In this document: piece after piece, positions 34,995-43,359 of the stretch | Numbering within the stretch: the first letter of the stretch is position 1 | How the letters are laid out: each line of letters begins with the position of its first letter | Source of the DNA: JBEKYD01 sp052148435 | GTDB taxonomy: Bacteria; Acidobacteriota; Terriglobia; Bryobacterales; Bryobacteraceae | DNA: 64,000 bases | Assembly: GCA_052148435.1 (NCBI GenBank) | Contig: JBKQIF010000031.1 | Coordinates: forward strand, 62,001 to 126,000 | Direction of reading: 5' to 3' | The notes under the pieces: generated by a model | What the model saw: only the letters and a program-made list of their open reading frames with translations | What the model was told of the DNA's origin: nothing | Databases searched by the model: none | Made by a program: the position numbers and the translations under genes

Positions 34995-35417
34995 ATATGA
35001 ATGCCTCTATGTGGAGGATGTCGCCCACGCCGGGCAGGATTCGGCAACTTGGGGCACCGGCAGCATCCGTGCAGAAATTTACTCTAAGGAGGTTCCGTAA
35101 ACCTGTGGGTCCAATGTCTTCAATGAAGGGTGATGTCGAGTGCCGGCTCGCGGGATTCAAGATGAGGGCGTTTGTAGCTCACTGAAAACACTGGCTTGCG
35201 CTGTCCTTGGAGTAAAAAATCGCAGACCTGCTGCCGGACACCCGCACCACGCAGCTTTACGACCGGCGCGGCGACGACGCCTCGCTCGATAAACACCAGA
35301 GGGTGGGGATTTGAAGCTGCGGCGCTGTTAAATCGCGCCGTCGCGCCAGACTGCCAAAAAGAAACCATGACACGACTGTTGGGTCTGAGGGCTAATAGGC
35401 AATGAGATGAGATATCG
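34995..35417. other. 423-base stretch without a supported gene
   Basis: Between the OsmC gene start and the RelE-like toxin. Less GC-rich than the flanks. Short frames exist on both strands (for example minus strand 35200-35350) but none has a recognisable motif or start; may hold a gene remnant associated with the toxin-antitoxin locus. Confidence 0.4.
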
Positions 35418-35747
35418 TTACTCCTCCATGTCCTCGGCGGTGATGGCATCGCGGGAAGCATGCCAGATTCGCAAGACACGCACGTGCTGCTCGCCCTCCC
35501 GGATATGAAAGATGACTCGATAAACACCCTTCCCTTTGCCGTACAGCAAGTGACGGGCGGGATAGCCAAGCTCTTTTGCTTCGGCAATGACAGGGCACCG
35601 GGCAGGAAGCTTGTCCAAGCTGAGAATGGCCTCGAATAAGCGTGTAAGCCACTTCTCTGCATGCATGGGGGCAGCTTCGCGGATGCGTTCAAACGCCGCG
35701 TATGCGTCCCTTTCGGCGGGAGAAGCAAGACTAACGCGATAGGCCAT
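35418..35747 (-). CDS. RelE/ParE-family toxin
   Basis: 109-aa toxin. SPAERDAYAAFERIREAAP helix (7-25), LPARCPVIAEAKELGY, and the C-terminal YRVIFHIREGEQHVRVLRIWHASRDAI hairpin match the RelE/ParE fold; ARHLLYGKGKGVYRV is the usual RxLxxG...YR region. Its start overlaps the antitoxin end by 17 bases, antitoxin first. Confidence 0.84.
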   Translation of the reverse strand: MAYRVSLASPAERDAYAAFERIREAAPMHAEKWLTRLFEAILSLDKLPARCPVIAEAKELGYPARHLLYGKGKGVYRVIFHIREGEQHVRVLRIWHASRDAITAEDMEE

Positions 35748-36018
35748 ACTTGGCCCGCATCTCGTCGAGCACCTGAGCGGCGGGCTTCAGTTCGCCGCGC
35801 TCCGCGCTCGCCATTCCCTCCTGAATTGCCGAAATCGTTTCCATGTGGTGTAGGCGGTCGAGCATCAACTGGTAGCTTGTCGCATCCTGCACAACCACTT
35901 CAGCCTTGCCGTTCACCGTCAGCACTTCCGGGGCCTGCGTCTCTTTGAGCCGCGCGACATGCGCTTTATGATTCCGCAGGAAATCGGTCAGGGAGTGGAT
36001 TTCACGGGTATCGAGCAT
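35731..36018 (-). CDS. Phd/YefM-family antitoxin
   Basis: 95 aa from ATG 36018. N-terminal DNA-binding type II antitoxin fold (HSLTDFLRNHKAHVARLKE, EVLTVNGKAEVVVQDATSY) typical of Phd/YefM, then a variable toxin-wrapping tail (IQEGMASAERGELKPAAQVLDEMRAKYG). An in-frame ATG at 36033 is five codons earlier. With the overlapping RelE-like gene it forms a toxin-antitoxin operon, normally autorepressed; an AT-rich, near-palindromic run (ATTATATGATAATTATATGAT, 36037-36057) lies just upstream and is the likely operator. Confidence 0.85.
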   Translation of the reverse strand: MLDTREIHSLTDFLRNHKAHVARLKETQAPEVLTVNGKAEVVVQDATSYQLMLDRLHHMETISAIQEGMASAERGELKPAAQVLDEMRAKYGLSR

Positions 36019-36036
36019 CGGAGTCCTCATCAATCA

Positions 36037-36057
36037 ATTATATGATAATTATATGAT
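36037..36057. promoter_or_regulatory. AT-rich near-palindrome upstream of the antitoxin gene
   Basis: Run of TATATGATAATTATATGAT (36039-36057) in otherwise GC-rich DNA, 19 bases from the antitoxin ATG. Contains TATAAT-like boxes on the minus strand (ATTATA/ATCATATAATT). Position and symmetry fit promoter plus operator for autoregulation by the antitoxin. Confidence 0.45.
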
Positions 36058-36118
36058 CCATTGTGGGCCTGAACGTTTGTTTTTTCGTTTTGTGCGTCTT
36101 TGTGCATTCTTGTGCACG

Positions 36119-36865
36119 TCAGGCCACGGCTAGCGCCCAGTTGCCCTTCTGGCGCACTTCTTGGACTCCGGGCAGGGCAAAGCTAACCTGTCCCGTTTCA
36201 TTTACTTCGAAGCCGCTCACCAGAATCGTGCCACCAGCGCGGCGGACGCGGAGCAAATTGGGCGCAAGATGCACAATCGCCTCCGGGCTGATGTTGGCGA
36301 CCACCAGATCCACCGAGTCGGAGCGGACCGCGTCCACCGACCCGACGAAGCCCATGCCGGCGATCTCGATGGCAACCGGATCGGTGTCGCACGCGATGAC
36401 CGTTCCAGCGCCCAGCAACCGGGCGGCCCGTGCCAGAATGCCCTGGCCGGTACCCACATCGAGCACCACCGCTCCGGGGTGGACAAATTCTTCCAGCGCT
36501 TCCAGGCACAATTGGGTGGTTTCGTGAACGCCGGTGCCGAATGCCATTCCGGGATTCACCGGGATGCGGAAACGGCCTTCGGGCGCCGGATCGTCGCGCC
36601 ATTCCGGCACCAGAAAGAATCGCGAACCGACGGGCATGGGCTGCAGCATGGCTCGCGCCTCGCCTACCCAGTCGCGGTCTTCCTCGATGCGAACGACGGC
36701 ATTCGGGTAGCACGCGAACAGGCGGGCGCGGTCGGCAGTATCGTCGAAGAAGACGCGCACGCGGGCCGCGTCGAGTTCCACCATGCCGGCGGGGCCGAGG
36801 TCGTACAAGTCGGCCAGCAGCCAGTCGCGCCCGTCTTGGTCGCATTCGATTTCGAGCGAGAACAT
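36119..36865 (-). CDS. prmA: Ribosomal protein L11 methyltransferase PrmA
   Basis: SAM-dependent methyltransferase that trimethylates ribosomal protein L11. 248 aa; N-terminal L11-binding region (1-95), then NPGMAFGTGVHETTQLCL (about 103-120), SAM motif VVLDVGTGQGILA, and the catalytic-site VVANISPEAIV (NxxP-type). Slightly shorter than the enterobacterial enzyme but normal for this group. Divergent from the DapA-family gene with 27 bases between starts. Confidence 0.92.
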   Translation of the reverse strand: MFSLEIECDQDGRDWLLADLYDLGPAGMVELDAARVRVFFDDTADRARLFACYPNAVVRIEEDRDWVGEARAMLQPMPVGSRFFLVPEWRDDPAPEGRFRIPVNPGMAFGTGVHETTQLCLEALEEFVHPGAVVLDVGTGQGILARAARLLGAGTVIACDTDPVAIEIAGMGFVGSVDAVRSDSVDLVVANISPEAIVHLAPNLLRVRRAGGTILVSGFEVNETGQVSFALPGVQEVRQKGNWALAVA

Positions 36866-36892
36866 TGTTATCGTGGAGGTTCGTTCGGGATC

Positions 36893-37777
36893 ATGAAACT
36901 ACAGGGTATTTTCCCACCTATCACGACGCCGTTCGATCACAACGGTGAAATTTACTGGTCCAAGATCCACCACAACGTCGAGAAATGGAACCTCACCACG
37001 CTGGCCGGCTACGTGGTGACGGGCTCGACCGGAGAGAGCGTCCACCTCACCACGGAAGAAAAGATCCAGGTGTGGGAGGCGGTCGCCAAACACGCCGCGC
37101 CGGAAAAACTGCTCATCGCCGGGACCGGCGTGGAAAGCGTTCGGGAAACCGTGGCGCTGACCAATCGAGCCGCGGAACTGGGTTACAAGGCGGCCATGGT
37201 GCGCACGCCTCATTATTATAAGAACCTGATCAACCGGGCCGACGCGCAGGCGCTCTACTATCGCGCCGTGGCGGATCAGTCGCGGCTTCCGCTCATCATC
37301 TATAATTGGCCGCAGACCACGGGGGTGGACATTCCGGTGGAAGCGGTGGTGGCGCTGAGCGAGCACCCCAACGTCATCGCCATCAAGGAAAGCTCCGGCA
37401 ACCTCGAAAAGGTGATGCAGATGATTCGCGAGGTGCGCCACGGCTTTCAGGTGCTGGTGGGTTCCGCGCCCACGCTGTGGCCCTCCTTGCTGATGGGCGC
37501 GACAGGGGCAATTCTGGCCTATGCTAACGCGGCGCCCTACAGCGTGATCGCCATCTGGGAGGCGTACCGCACGCGCGAGGAAGCCGCGGGGCTGGACTGG
37601 CAGAACCGCATCGGCCGGGCGTCCGCGCTGGTGACCAGCAAATATGGCGTGCCGGGTTTGAAATACGCCATGGACCTGAACGGCTACTACGGCGGGCCGC
37701 CGCGCCTGCCGCTGAGCGTGCCCACCCCGGCCGCCAAACAGGAAATCGAAGAAGCTTTCCGCGACTTGAAAGGATAA
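36893..37777 (+). CDS. DapA/N-acetylneuraminate-lyase family aldolase
   Basis: Class I Schiff-base aldolase/synthase, 294 aa. Schiff-base lysine in VIAIKESSGN (Lys165), Tyr137 in IIYNWP, GSTGES (44-49) carboxylate-binding loop, all intact. Family members make dihydrodipicolinate or cleave 4-hydroxy-2-oxoglutarate, sialic acid or sugar acids; the YNWP variant and the lack of lysine genes nearby speak for a catabolic aldolase. ATG 36893 begins the family N-terminus (MKLQGIFPPITTPF); the longer open frame upstream is antisense to prmA. The ABM-domain gene follows after 8 bases. Confidence 0.85.
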   Translation: MKLQGIFPPITTPFDHNGEIYWSKIHHNVEKWNLTTLAGYVVTGSTGESVHLTTEEKIQVWEAVAKHAAPEKLLIAGTGVESVRETVALTNRAAELGYKAAMVRTPHYYKNLINRADAQALYYRAVADQSRLPLIIYNWPQTTGVDIPVEAVVALSEHPNVIAIKESSGNLEKVMQMIREVRHGFQVLVGSAPTLWPSLLMGATGAILAYANAAPYSVIAIWEAYRTREEAAGLDWQNRIGRASALVTSKYGVPGLKYAMDLNGYYGGPPRLPLSVPTPAAKQEIEEAFRDLKG

Positions 37778-37785
37778 CCCTGTCC

Positions 37786-38091
37786 ATGCTGATTTTACTG
37801 GTTTCGATCCACGTGAAAAGCGAATCGCTCGATGCGTTTCGGCAGGCCACCATCGAAAACGCCACCAACAGCCGGCGCGAGCCGGGCGTGGCGCGCTTCG
37901 ATGTCATTCAGCAGACCGACGACCCTACCCGTTTCCTTTTGTACGAGGTCTACCGCGACGCCGCCGCGCAGGCGGCTCACAAGGAAACGCCCCACTACAA
38001 CGCCTGGGCGGCCAAAACGGCGGACATGTTCGCGGAGCCGCGCACGCGCGAGATCTATCAGAACGTCGATCCGCCGGATAGCGGCTGGTAA
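37786..38091 (+). CDS. ABM-domain protein (quinol monooxygenase/LsrG-like)
   Basis: 101-aa dimeric ferredoxin-like alpha/beta protein of the antibiotic-biosynthesis-monooxygenase family: LLVSIHVKSESLDAFRQAT, NSRREPGVARFDVIQ, FLLYEVYRDAAAQAAHKET, HYNAWA. The pattern (LYEVY, then H-x-x-T-x-H) matches LsrG and YgiN-type proteins, which act on autoinducer-2 phosphate or quinols. Only 8 bases from the aldolase gene, so co-transcribed with it; together they may form a small catabolic unit. Confidence 0.85.
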   Translation: MLILLVSIHVKSESLDAFRQATIENATNSRREPGVARFDVIQQTDDPTRFLLYEVYRDAAAQAAHKETPHYNAWAAKTADMFAEPRTREIYQNVDPPDSGW

Positions 38092-38179
38092 CTCAGGTAG
38101 AAACGTGGCCAGCCGTCCGGTGAAAGACGCGACTGATCGGGGCCGGAGCACCATCTTCGATCCGCAAGTATAATGAGGG

Positions 38180-38464
38180 TTGGCCCTGGAGTTCGAGTGG
38201 GATCCGCAAAAGGCTGCGGGGAATCTCGCCAAGCACAAAGTATCGTTCGAGGAGGCGGCGACGGTCTTCGGCGATCCATTAGGTAGAATTGTGGCGGATC
38301 CGCGTCATTCAGCCATAGAGGAGCGGTCGGTATTGTTGGGCATTTCTAAACAACGTCGTTTGCTTGCAGTCATGTACATTGAGCGCGCAGCGACGGTTCG
38401 CATCATCAGCGCCCGACAGGCCACACGCCCAGAGAGAGGAGACTATGAAGAAATCCCTCAGTAA
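38180..38464 (+). CDS. brnT: BrnT-family toxin
   Basis: 94-aa RelE-like ribonuclease toxin: EFEWDPQKAAGNLAKHKVSFEEA (4-26), VFGDP, and the C-terminal VRIISARQATRPERGDYE, which carries the conserved R-x-x-S-A-R. Starts at TTG 38180. Toxin-first gene order, as normal for BrnTA. The partner overlaps its 3' end by 20 bases. Confidence 0.86.
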   Translation: MALEFEWDPQKAAGNLAKHKVSFEEAATVFGDPLGRIVADPRHSAIEERSVLLGISKQRRLLAVMYIERAATVRIISARQATRPERGDYEEIPQ

Positions 38465-38699
38465 AGGCGTGCCCGCCGATAGTGCCGATACCGACGAGAT
38501 TCTTCCGGAGTATGACTTCAAGCGAGGCGTGCCCAACAAGTTCGCATCCCGATACGCTGCGGGAAGTGCCGTTGTAGTCCTGGAACCCGATGTTGCCGCC
38601 GCCTTCCCCAGTTCAGGGGAAGCAAATGAGGCTCTGCGCGCACTGGCGGGAATCATACAGAAACATCGCCGCCGGCCAGTCTCACGGCGCAGCCTTTAA
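38445..38699 (+). CDS. Antitoxin partner of BrnT-like toxin
   Basis: 84 aa from ATG 38445 (GGAGAC upstream as weak Shine-Dalgarno). EYDFKRGVPNKFASRY is an early charged segment, then VVVLEPDVAAAFPSSGEANEALRAL, which matches the short ribbon-helix-helix C-terminal motif of BrnA-type antitoxins. Functions as antidote and autorepressor by family analogy. Confidence 0.75.
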   Translation: MKKSLSKGVPADSADTDEILPEYDFKRGVPNKFASRYAAGSAVVVLEPDVAAAFPSSGEANEALRALAGIIQKHRRRPVSRRSL

Positions 38700-38853
38700 G
38701 ACGTCAGCACGATCCGGCGGCCGCCTCTCCGAGAGCAACGAGAGAACTCCAATGCTCATTCGGATTTCTTACGGCGCACCCAGAAAACGGGCGATCACAA
38801 GCCGACTTCTATTACATTTGAAGCGGCCGCCCGCCCTAAGTTAATCTCTATCT

Positions 38854-40011
38854 ATGTCCTTTGAGTTTGCTACCGCGCAGCGCATTGTTTTTGGAGAAGG
38901 CGCGGTGCGGGAAGTGCCAGCCGCGGCGCTGGGCCTGGGGCGGCGCGCGCTGCTGGTGACGGGCGCGACGGCGGAACGCGCCGCGCCGCTGGCTGAGGCT
39001 CTGAGCGCCAAAGGTGTGACAGCGGTGCCGTACGCGGTGACGGGCGGCGAGCCGAGCATCGGTGCGGTGCGCGAAGCTACCGCTTTGGCGCGCAGCGAGG
39101 GTTGCGAGCTGGTGATCGCCATGGGCGGGGGCAGCGCCATCGACGCCGCGAAGGCGGTGGCCGCGCTGCTGGCCAATCCCGGCGACCCGCTGGACTACCT
39201 GGAAGTGATCGGCCAGGGCCGGCCGCTGGCGAACGCTTCGGCGCCTTTTATCGCCATTCCCACTACGGCCGGGACTGGCTCCGAGGTGACGCGGAACGCG
39301 GTGCTGGCCTCGCCGGAACAACGCGTAAAAGCCAGCCTGCGCTCGGTGGGAATGTTGCCGCGGCTGGCGGTGGTGGACCCCACGCTGACCTATTCCCTGC
39401 CCCGCCCGGCGACGGCGGCGAGCGGCCTGGACGCGATCACGCAACTGATGGAACCGTACGTTTCGGTGCGGGCCAACCGAATGACCGATCTTTATTGCGT
39501 CGAGGGGCTGAAGAGCGCACGCACGGCTCTCGAGCGGGCGTGGCGGAACGGGGCCGACACTGAGGCGCGCGCGGCCATGTCGTGGGCCAGTTTGCTGGGC
39601 GGCCTGGCGCTGGCGAACGCGGGGCTGGGCGCGGTGCACGGGTTGGCCGCGCCGCTGGGCGGAATGTTCGACGCACCGCACGGGGCGGTGTGCGCCGCGC
39701 TGCTGCCGCACGCGACGGCGGTGAATGTGCGGGCTCTGCGGGGGCGCAACCCGGAGGGCCCGGCGCTGGCGCGGTACGCCGAAATCGCGCGCCTGCTCAC
39801 GGGCAATCCCCAGGCTGAAGCGGAAGACGCCGCGAGCTGGCTGGCCGATCTCGGCCAGCGGGTGGAAATCCAGCCGCTCGGAAGCTACGGCGTCCGGGCC
39901 GGGGATTTCCCCACCGTAGCCGCGCAGGCGGCCAGGGCGAACAGTATGAAATCGAACCCCACGGTTTTGAGCGACGCCGAGTTACGGCAGATTCTGGAAC
40001 TGGCGCTCTGA
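38854..40011 (+). CDS. Iron-containing alcohol dehydrogenase
   Basis: Group III metal-dependent alcohol dehydrogenase, 385 aa. NAD-binding GGGSAIDAAKAVA (about 90-102), PTTAGTGSE, and the metal ligands in GLDAITQLME (Asp), AVHGLAAPLGG (His) and DAPHGAVCA (His). The family oxidises alcohols or reduces aldehydes with NAD(H), the substrate being unclear (lactaldehyde, butanol, maleylacetate members exist). Single-gene unit. Confidence 0.88.
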   Translation: MSFEFATAQRIVFGEGAVREVPAAALGLGRRALLVTGATAERAAPLAEALSAKGVTAVPYAVTGGEPSIGAVREATALARSEGCELVIAMGGGSAIDAAKAVAALLANPGDPLDYLEVIGQGRPLANASAPFIAIPTTAGTGSEVTRNAVLASPEQRVKASLRSVGMLPRLAVVDPTLTYSLPRPATAASGLDAITQLMEPYVSVRANRMTDLYCVEGLKSARTALERAWRNGADTEARAAMSWASLLGGLALANAGLGAVHGLAAPLGGMFDAPHGAVCAALLPHATAVNVRALRGRNPEGPALARYAEIARLLTGNPQAEAEDAASWLADLGQRVEIQPLGSYGVRAGDFPTVAAQAARANSMKSNPTVLSDAELRQILELAL

Positions 40012-40049
40012 GCCGGGCGACCGGGTGACCATCATCCGGTCCGAGGCCA

Positions 40050-40107
40050 CAGGGCGCACAGGCGTCGAGTAGAGACTCGACGCGGCACAGAAGAGTGCGT
40101 GCGCCAC
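40050..40107. repeat. Inverted copy of the GTGGCGCACGCAC palindromic repeat
   Basis: Contains GCGTCGAG-tagaga-CTCGACGC (40062-40083), the exact reverse complement of the hairpin at 34427-34448, followed by GCGGCAC...GTGCGTGCGCCAC. Lies between the alcohol dehydrogenase and the intact ADOP gene. Confidence 0.65.
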
Positions 40108-40152
40108 CAGAACAATTGGTAACCTTTTCCGCCCTGCGCAGTATAACGGTCG

Positions 40153-42657
40153 ATGGCTGTCCTGCTACAGGATTTCCGATATTCCCTGCGCACCCTGCGC
40201 AAGTCGCCCATTTTTCTGGCGGTAGCCGTGCTTTCTCTCGCTCTGGGCATCGGCGCCAACACCGCCATCTTCACCCTCATCAACCAGCTCGTTCTGCAGC
40301 CGCTTCCGGTAAAAGATCCCGCGCAACTCGTGATGCTGGCCGGACGCGGCAAACACTACGGCGGCAACAACGGGCGCGATCGAATCTCCTACCCGATGTA
40401 TCGGGAGATCCGCGACAAGAACCAGGTTTTCAGCGGCATGTTCTGCACCTACCCGGGTACCGTGAGTGCGTCGTTCCAGGGCCGCACGGAGCTGATCGGG
40501 GCCGATTTTGTTTCGGGCAACTACTTCCCGGTGCTCGGCATCGGCGCGGCTATCGGTCGTGTGTTCACCGCTTCCGACGATCTGATTCAAGGCGGGCACC
40601 CGCTGGCCGTGCTCAGCTACGGCTACTGGCGCGCGCGTTTCGGCGCGGACCGCGGCATCGTCGGAAAGCAGATCGTGGTCAATGGCAGGGCACTGACGAT
40701 CGTCGGTGTGAGCGCGGCCGGATTCGACGGCGTGGAACCGGGCCGCGCGCCGCAGATTCGCATCCCGATGACTATGAAAGACGACCTGCCACGCACGGCG
40801 TATTTCGACCGCTTGAACAACGACCGCTTCCGCTGGGCCGAAGTCTTCGGCCGCCTTAAGCCCGGCATGGCGATGGAAAAGGCGCAAGCGGGGCTGCAGC
40901 CGCTGTTCCACCAAATTCTAAACCGCGAAGTGACCGAGAAGCCCTTCGCCAAGGCCTCGCCGATCGTCAAACAGGGATTTCTGAGAATGTGGATGGAGGT
41001 GATGCCCGGGTCGAAGGGCCGCTCCAATTTGCGCAGGACGTACGCGAAGCCGCTTTTCGCGCTGATGGGCATCGTCGGCCTGGTGCTGCTGATCGCCTGC
41101 TCGAATCTGGCCAATCTGCTGATCGCGCGAGCCTCGGCACGGCAGAAGGAGATTGCCGTTCGCCTGGCGCTCGGTGCGGGCCGCGGCCGGCTGATACGCC
41201 AACTCCTGGTGGAAAGTCTCGTGCTCGCCGCCATTGGCGGGTCTCTGGGTGTCGGTCTGGCAGTCCTGGTCGACCAGGCGTTGATCGATTTTCTACCCTC
41301 CGGCCACACCCCGCTCTCGCTTTCGGCCACACCGGATTGGACTGTCCTCTGCTTCACCTTCGTTGTCTCGCTCGTGGCCGGAGCTCTTTTCGGATTGGTT
41401 CCGGCCTGGCAGTCCACGCGGCCGAAACTGGCCAACACCTTGAAGGACCAGGCGGGCGCCGTCATCCACGGTGGCACCGCCGGCTTGCGCAAGGGCCTCG
41501 TGGTAGCGCAGGTTTCGCTCTCGCTGCTGCTGCTGATCGGCGCAGGGCTGTTCCTCCAGAGCTTGCGCAATTTGAAGACGCTGAATCCCGGTTTCGAGGT
41601 CAGGAATCTGCTCGCCTTCGATGTCGACCCTACCTTGAGCCGCTACGACCCCAAGTGGACCGCGGATTACTATCGCCGCCTGCGCAACCGGTTGAGCGCG
41701 CTCCCCGGGGTGGAATCTCACACTGTGGCGGAGGTCGCGCTACTGGAAAACGACGAGTGGGACAACTGGGTCACGATCGAAGGGTACTCGACCAAGCCGG
41801 ATGAGCGCCCCGATCCGCACATGCAGTATTGCAGTCCCGGGTTTTTCAAGACGCTGAAGATTCCGGTGCTGCTGGGCCGCGACTTCAACGACCGCGACGC
41901 CGACGGCGCGCCCAAAGTGGGAATCGTGAACCAGAAGTTCGTCAAGCGATATTTTGGAGAGGCCAATCCCCTGGGCCGCCACGTCGGCCTGGGAATCGAC
42001 CCGGGAACCAAGACGGATATCGAGATCGTGGGCGTGGCGGGAGACACGAAATACGAAAGCATGCGCGACGAGATTCCCTACGAACTCTATCTTCCCGACA
42101 ACCAGAAGGGGTTTGCGGACGGGGAAACGGTTTACGTGCGGGCTCAGGGCGACCCAACCCGCCTGTTCCACACCCTGCGCGCGGCGGCGGTGGGAGTGGA
42201 TACCAGCGTGCCGGTACACGACATGCGCACGCTCGACGGCCAAATGGAGATCTCGCTGCTCACCGAGCGGCTGCTGGCCACGCTTTCGAGCGTCTTCGGG
42301 TGTCTCGCCACGCTGCTGGCCGCCCTCGGCCTCTACGGCGTGATGGCTTTCATGGTGGCGCGGCGCACGCGCGAGATCGGCATCCGCATGGCGCTGGGCG
42401 CGGGGCGAGGCTCGGTGCTGTGGATGGTTCTCGGCGAAACCCTGACGCTCGCCGCCATCGGCGTCGCCATCGGACTTGCCGGCGCCTACGCCGTAACCCG
42501 CCTGATTCAAGCGCAGCTATTCGGAGTCGAGCCCACCGACTTGCTGACCATGGCCGCCGCTTCGCTGGGAGTCGCCGCCGTGACCGCCCTGGCGGGCTAC
42601 ATCCCGGCCCGGCGCGCTACGGCGATCGATCCCATGCGCGCCTTGCGCTGGGAGTAG
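40153..42657 (+). CDS. ADOP-type FtsX permease, intact
   Basis: 834-aa acidobacterial duplicated-orphan permease. Domains: short N-terminal cap (MAVLLQDFRYSLRTLRKSP), first helix and MacB-like periplasmic region (20-260), first FtsX transmembrane region around LLIACSNLANLLIARASARQKEIAVRLALGA (about 310), second MacB-like region (about 430-690), second FtsX region with VARRTREIGIRMALGAGRGSVL (about 740), ending ATAIDPMRALRWE. The ATPase partner is not encoded nearby. Substrate unknown; the family is expanded in soil acidobacteria and thought to move hydrophobic compounds or lipoproteins. Ends just before a 6-bp hairpin (42683-42698). Confidence 0.92.
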   Translation: MAVLLQDFRYSLRTLRKSPIFLAVAVLSLALGIGANTAIFTLINQLVLQPLPVKDPAQLVMLAGRGKHYGGNNGRDRISYPMYREIRDKNQVFSGMFCTYPGTVSASFQGRTELIGADFVSGNYFPVLGIGAAIGRVFTASDDLIQGGHPLAVLSYGYWRARFGADRGIVGKQIVVNGRALTIVGVSAAGFDGVEPGRAPQIRIPMTMKDDLPRTAYFDRLNNDRFRWAEVFGRLKPGMAMEKAQAGLQPLFHQILNREVTEKPFAKASPIVKQGFLRMWMEVMPGSKGRSNLRRTYAKPLFALMGIVGLVLLIACSNLANLLIARASARQKEIAVRLALGAGRGRLIRQLLVESLVLAAIGGSLGVGLAVLVDQALIDFLPSGHTPLSLSATPDWTVLCFTFVVSLVAGALFGLVPAWQSTRPKLANTLKDQAGAVIHGGTAGLRKGLVVAQVSLSLLLLIGAGLFLQSLRNLKTLNPGFEVRNLLAFDVDPTLSRYDPKWTADYYRRLRNRLSALPGVESHTVAEVALLENDEWDNWVTIEGYSTKPDERPDPHMQYCSPGFFKTLKIPVLLGRDFNDRDADGAPKVGIVNQKFVKRYFGEANPLGRHVGLGIDPGTKTDIEIVGVAGDTKYESMRDEIPYELYLPDNQKGFADGETVYVRAQGDPTRLFHTLRAAAVGVDTSVPVHDMRTLDGQMEISLLTERLLATLSSVFGCLATLLAALGLYGVMAFMVARRTREIGIRMALGAGRGSVLWMVLGETLTLAAIGVAIGLAGAYAVTRLIQAQLFGVEPTDLLTMAAASLGVAAVTALAGYIPARRATAIDPMRALRWE

Positions 42658-42682
42658 GCGCCCTGTTTCCGAGTGCCCCATC

Positions 42683-42698
42683 ATTCGCAAATGCGAAT
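42683..42698. terminator. Short hairpin between convergent genes
   Basis: ATTCGC-aaat-GCGAAT (6-bp stem, possibly 7 with A-T) between the ADOP stop and the ACT-protein stop. Too short to be sure as a terminator; no U-tract. Confidence 0.3.
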
Positions 42699-42733
42699 CG
42701 GACCCTCCCAGTGCAGAATTTGTGGCCGGCGCT

Positions 42734-43144
42734 TTACGCAGCTTCGGTGGCCAGCTCGTCCAGCAGGTTTGCGGCTGTGGTAAGGTTGTCTACCCCGAAG
42801 ACCGCCAGCGGCCGCGTCGATCCGGGCTCCAGTCCGCAGTAGGAGTAGTCAATGTTGATCTGTTTTTCGCCCAACCGCGAAGCTGCGCGGCCCAACTCTC
42901 CCGGACGGTGCGCCAGCCTGACTACGGCGACTTCCGTCTCCTCGAAGATCATGCTCAGGCCGCCCAGCACCACCTTGGCGCTGGCCGGATCGTCCACCAG
43001 TAATCGGGCCAGGCTCTCGCCCTCCTCTACATAGGATTGAAAAGCCAGGATGTTCACTCCACGTTCCGCCAGAGCGAGGAAGCACTTCCCCAGCGCGCCC
43101 GGTTTGTCTTCAATCGTTACTGTAAACTCTTTCATTTTCGGCAT
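42734..43144 (-). CDS. Tandem-ACT-domain protein
   Basis: 136-aa protein composed of two ACT ligand-binding domains: first VTIEDKPGALGKCFLALAERGVNI (about 8-31), second VAVVRLAHRPGELGRAASRLGEKQINIDYSY (about 72-102). ACT pairs usually bind amino acids to regulate enzymes or transport; standing alone, it is probably a small-molecule sensor or GcvR/acetolactate-synthase-like regulator. No amino-acid pathway gene is adjacent. Confidence 0.8.
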   Translation of the reverse strand: MPKMKEFTVTIEDKPGALGKCFLALAERGVNILAFQSYVEEGESLARLLVDDPASAKVVLGGLSMIFEETEVAVVRLAHRPGELGRAASRLGEKQINIDYSYCGLEPGSTRPLAVFGVDNLTTAANLLDELATEAA

Positions 43145-43359
43145 GCGATTCGACTCGCCTCGTTTCCAGGACCCACAACAAGCGGAGTGTCTTTATCATA
43201 CGTGTTCCATGATGCATTCTCAATCGAAAGCCATTCCTGACAACTCCGCGGCTCCGCCTCTAACCGCAGGCTGGCCGGCACCCCGAAAGAGTCGTGCCGG
43301 GAAGCGGGCTTATCCCGAAACCTGGCGGAATGGCCTCCACGTCTCAAGACGGGTCCCAA

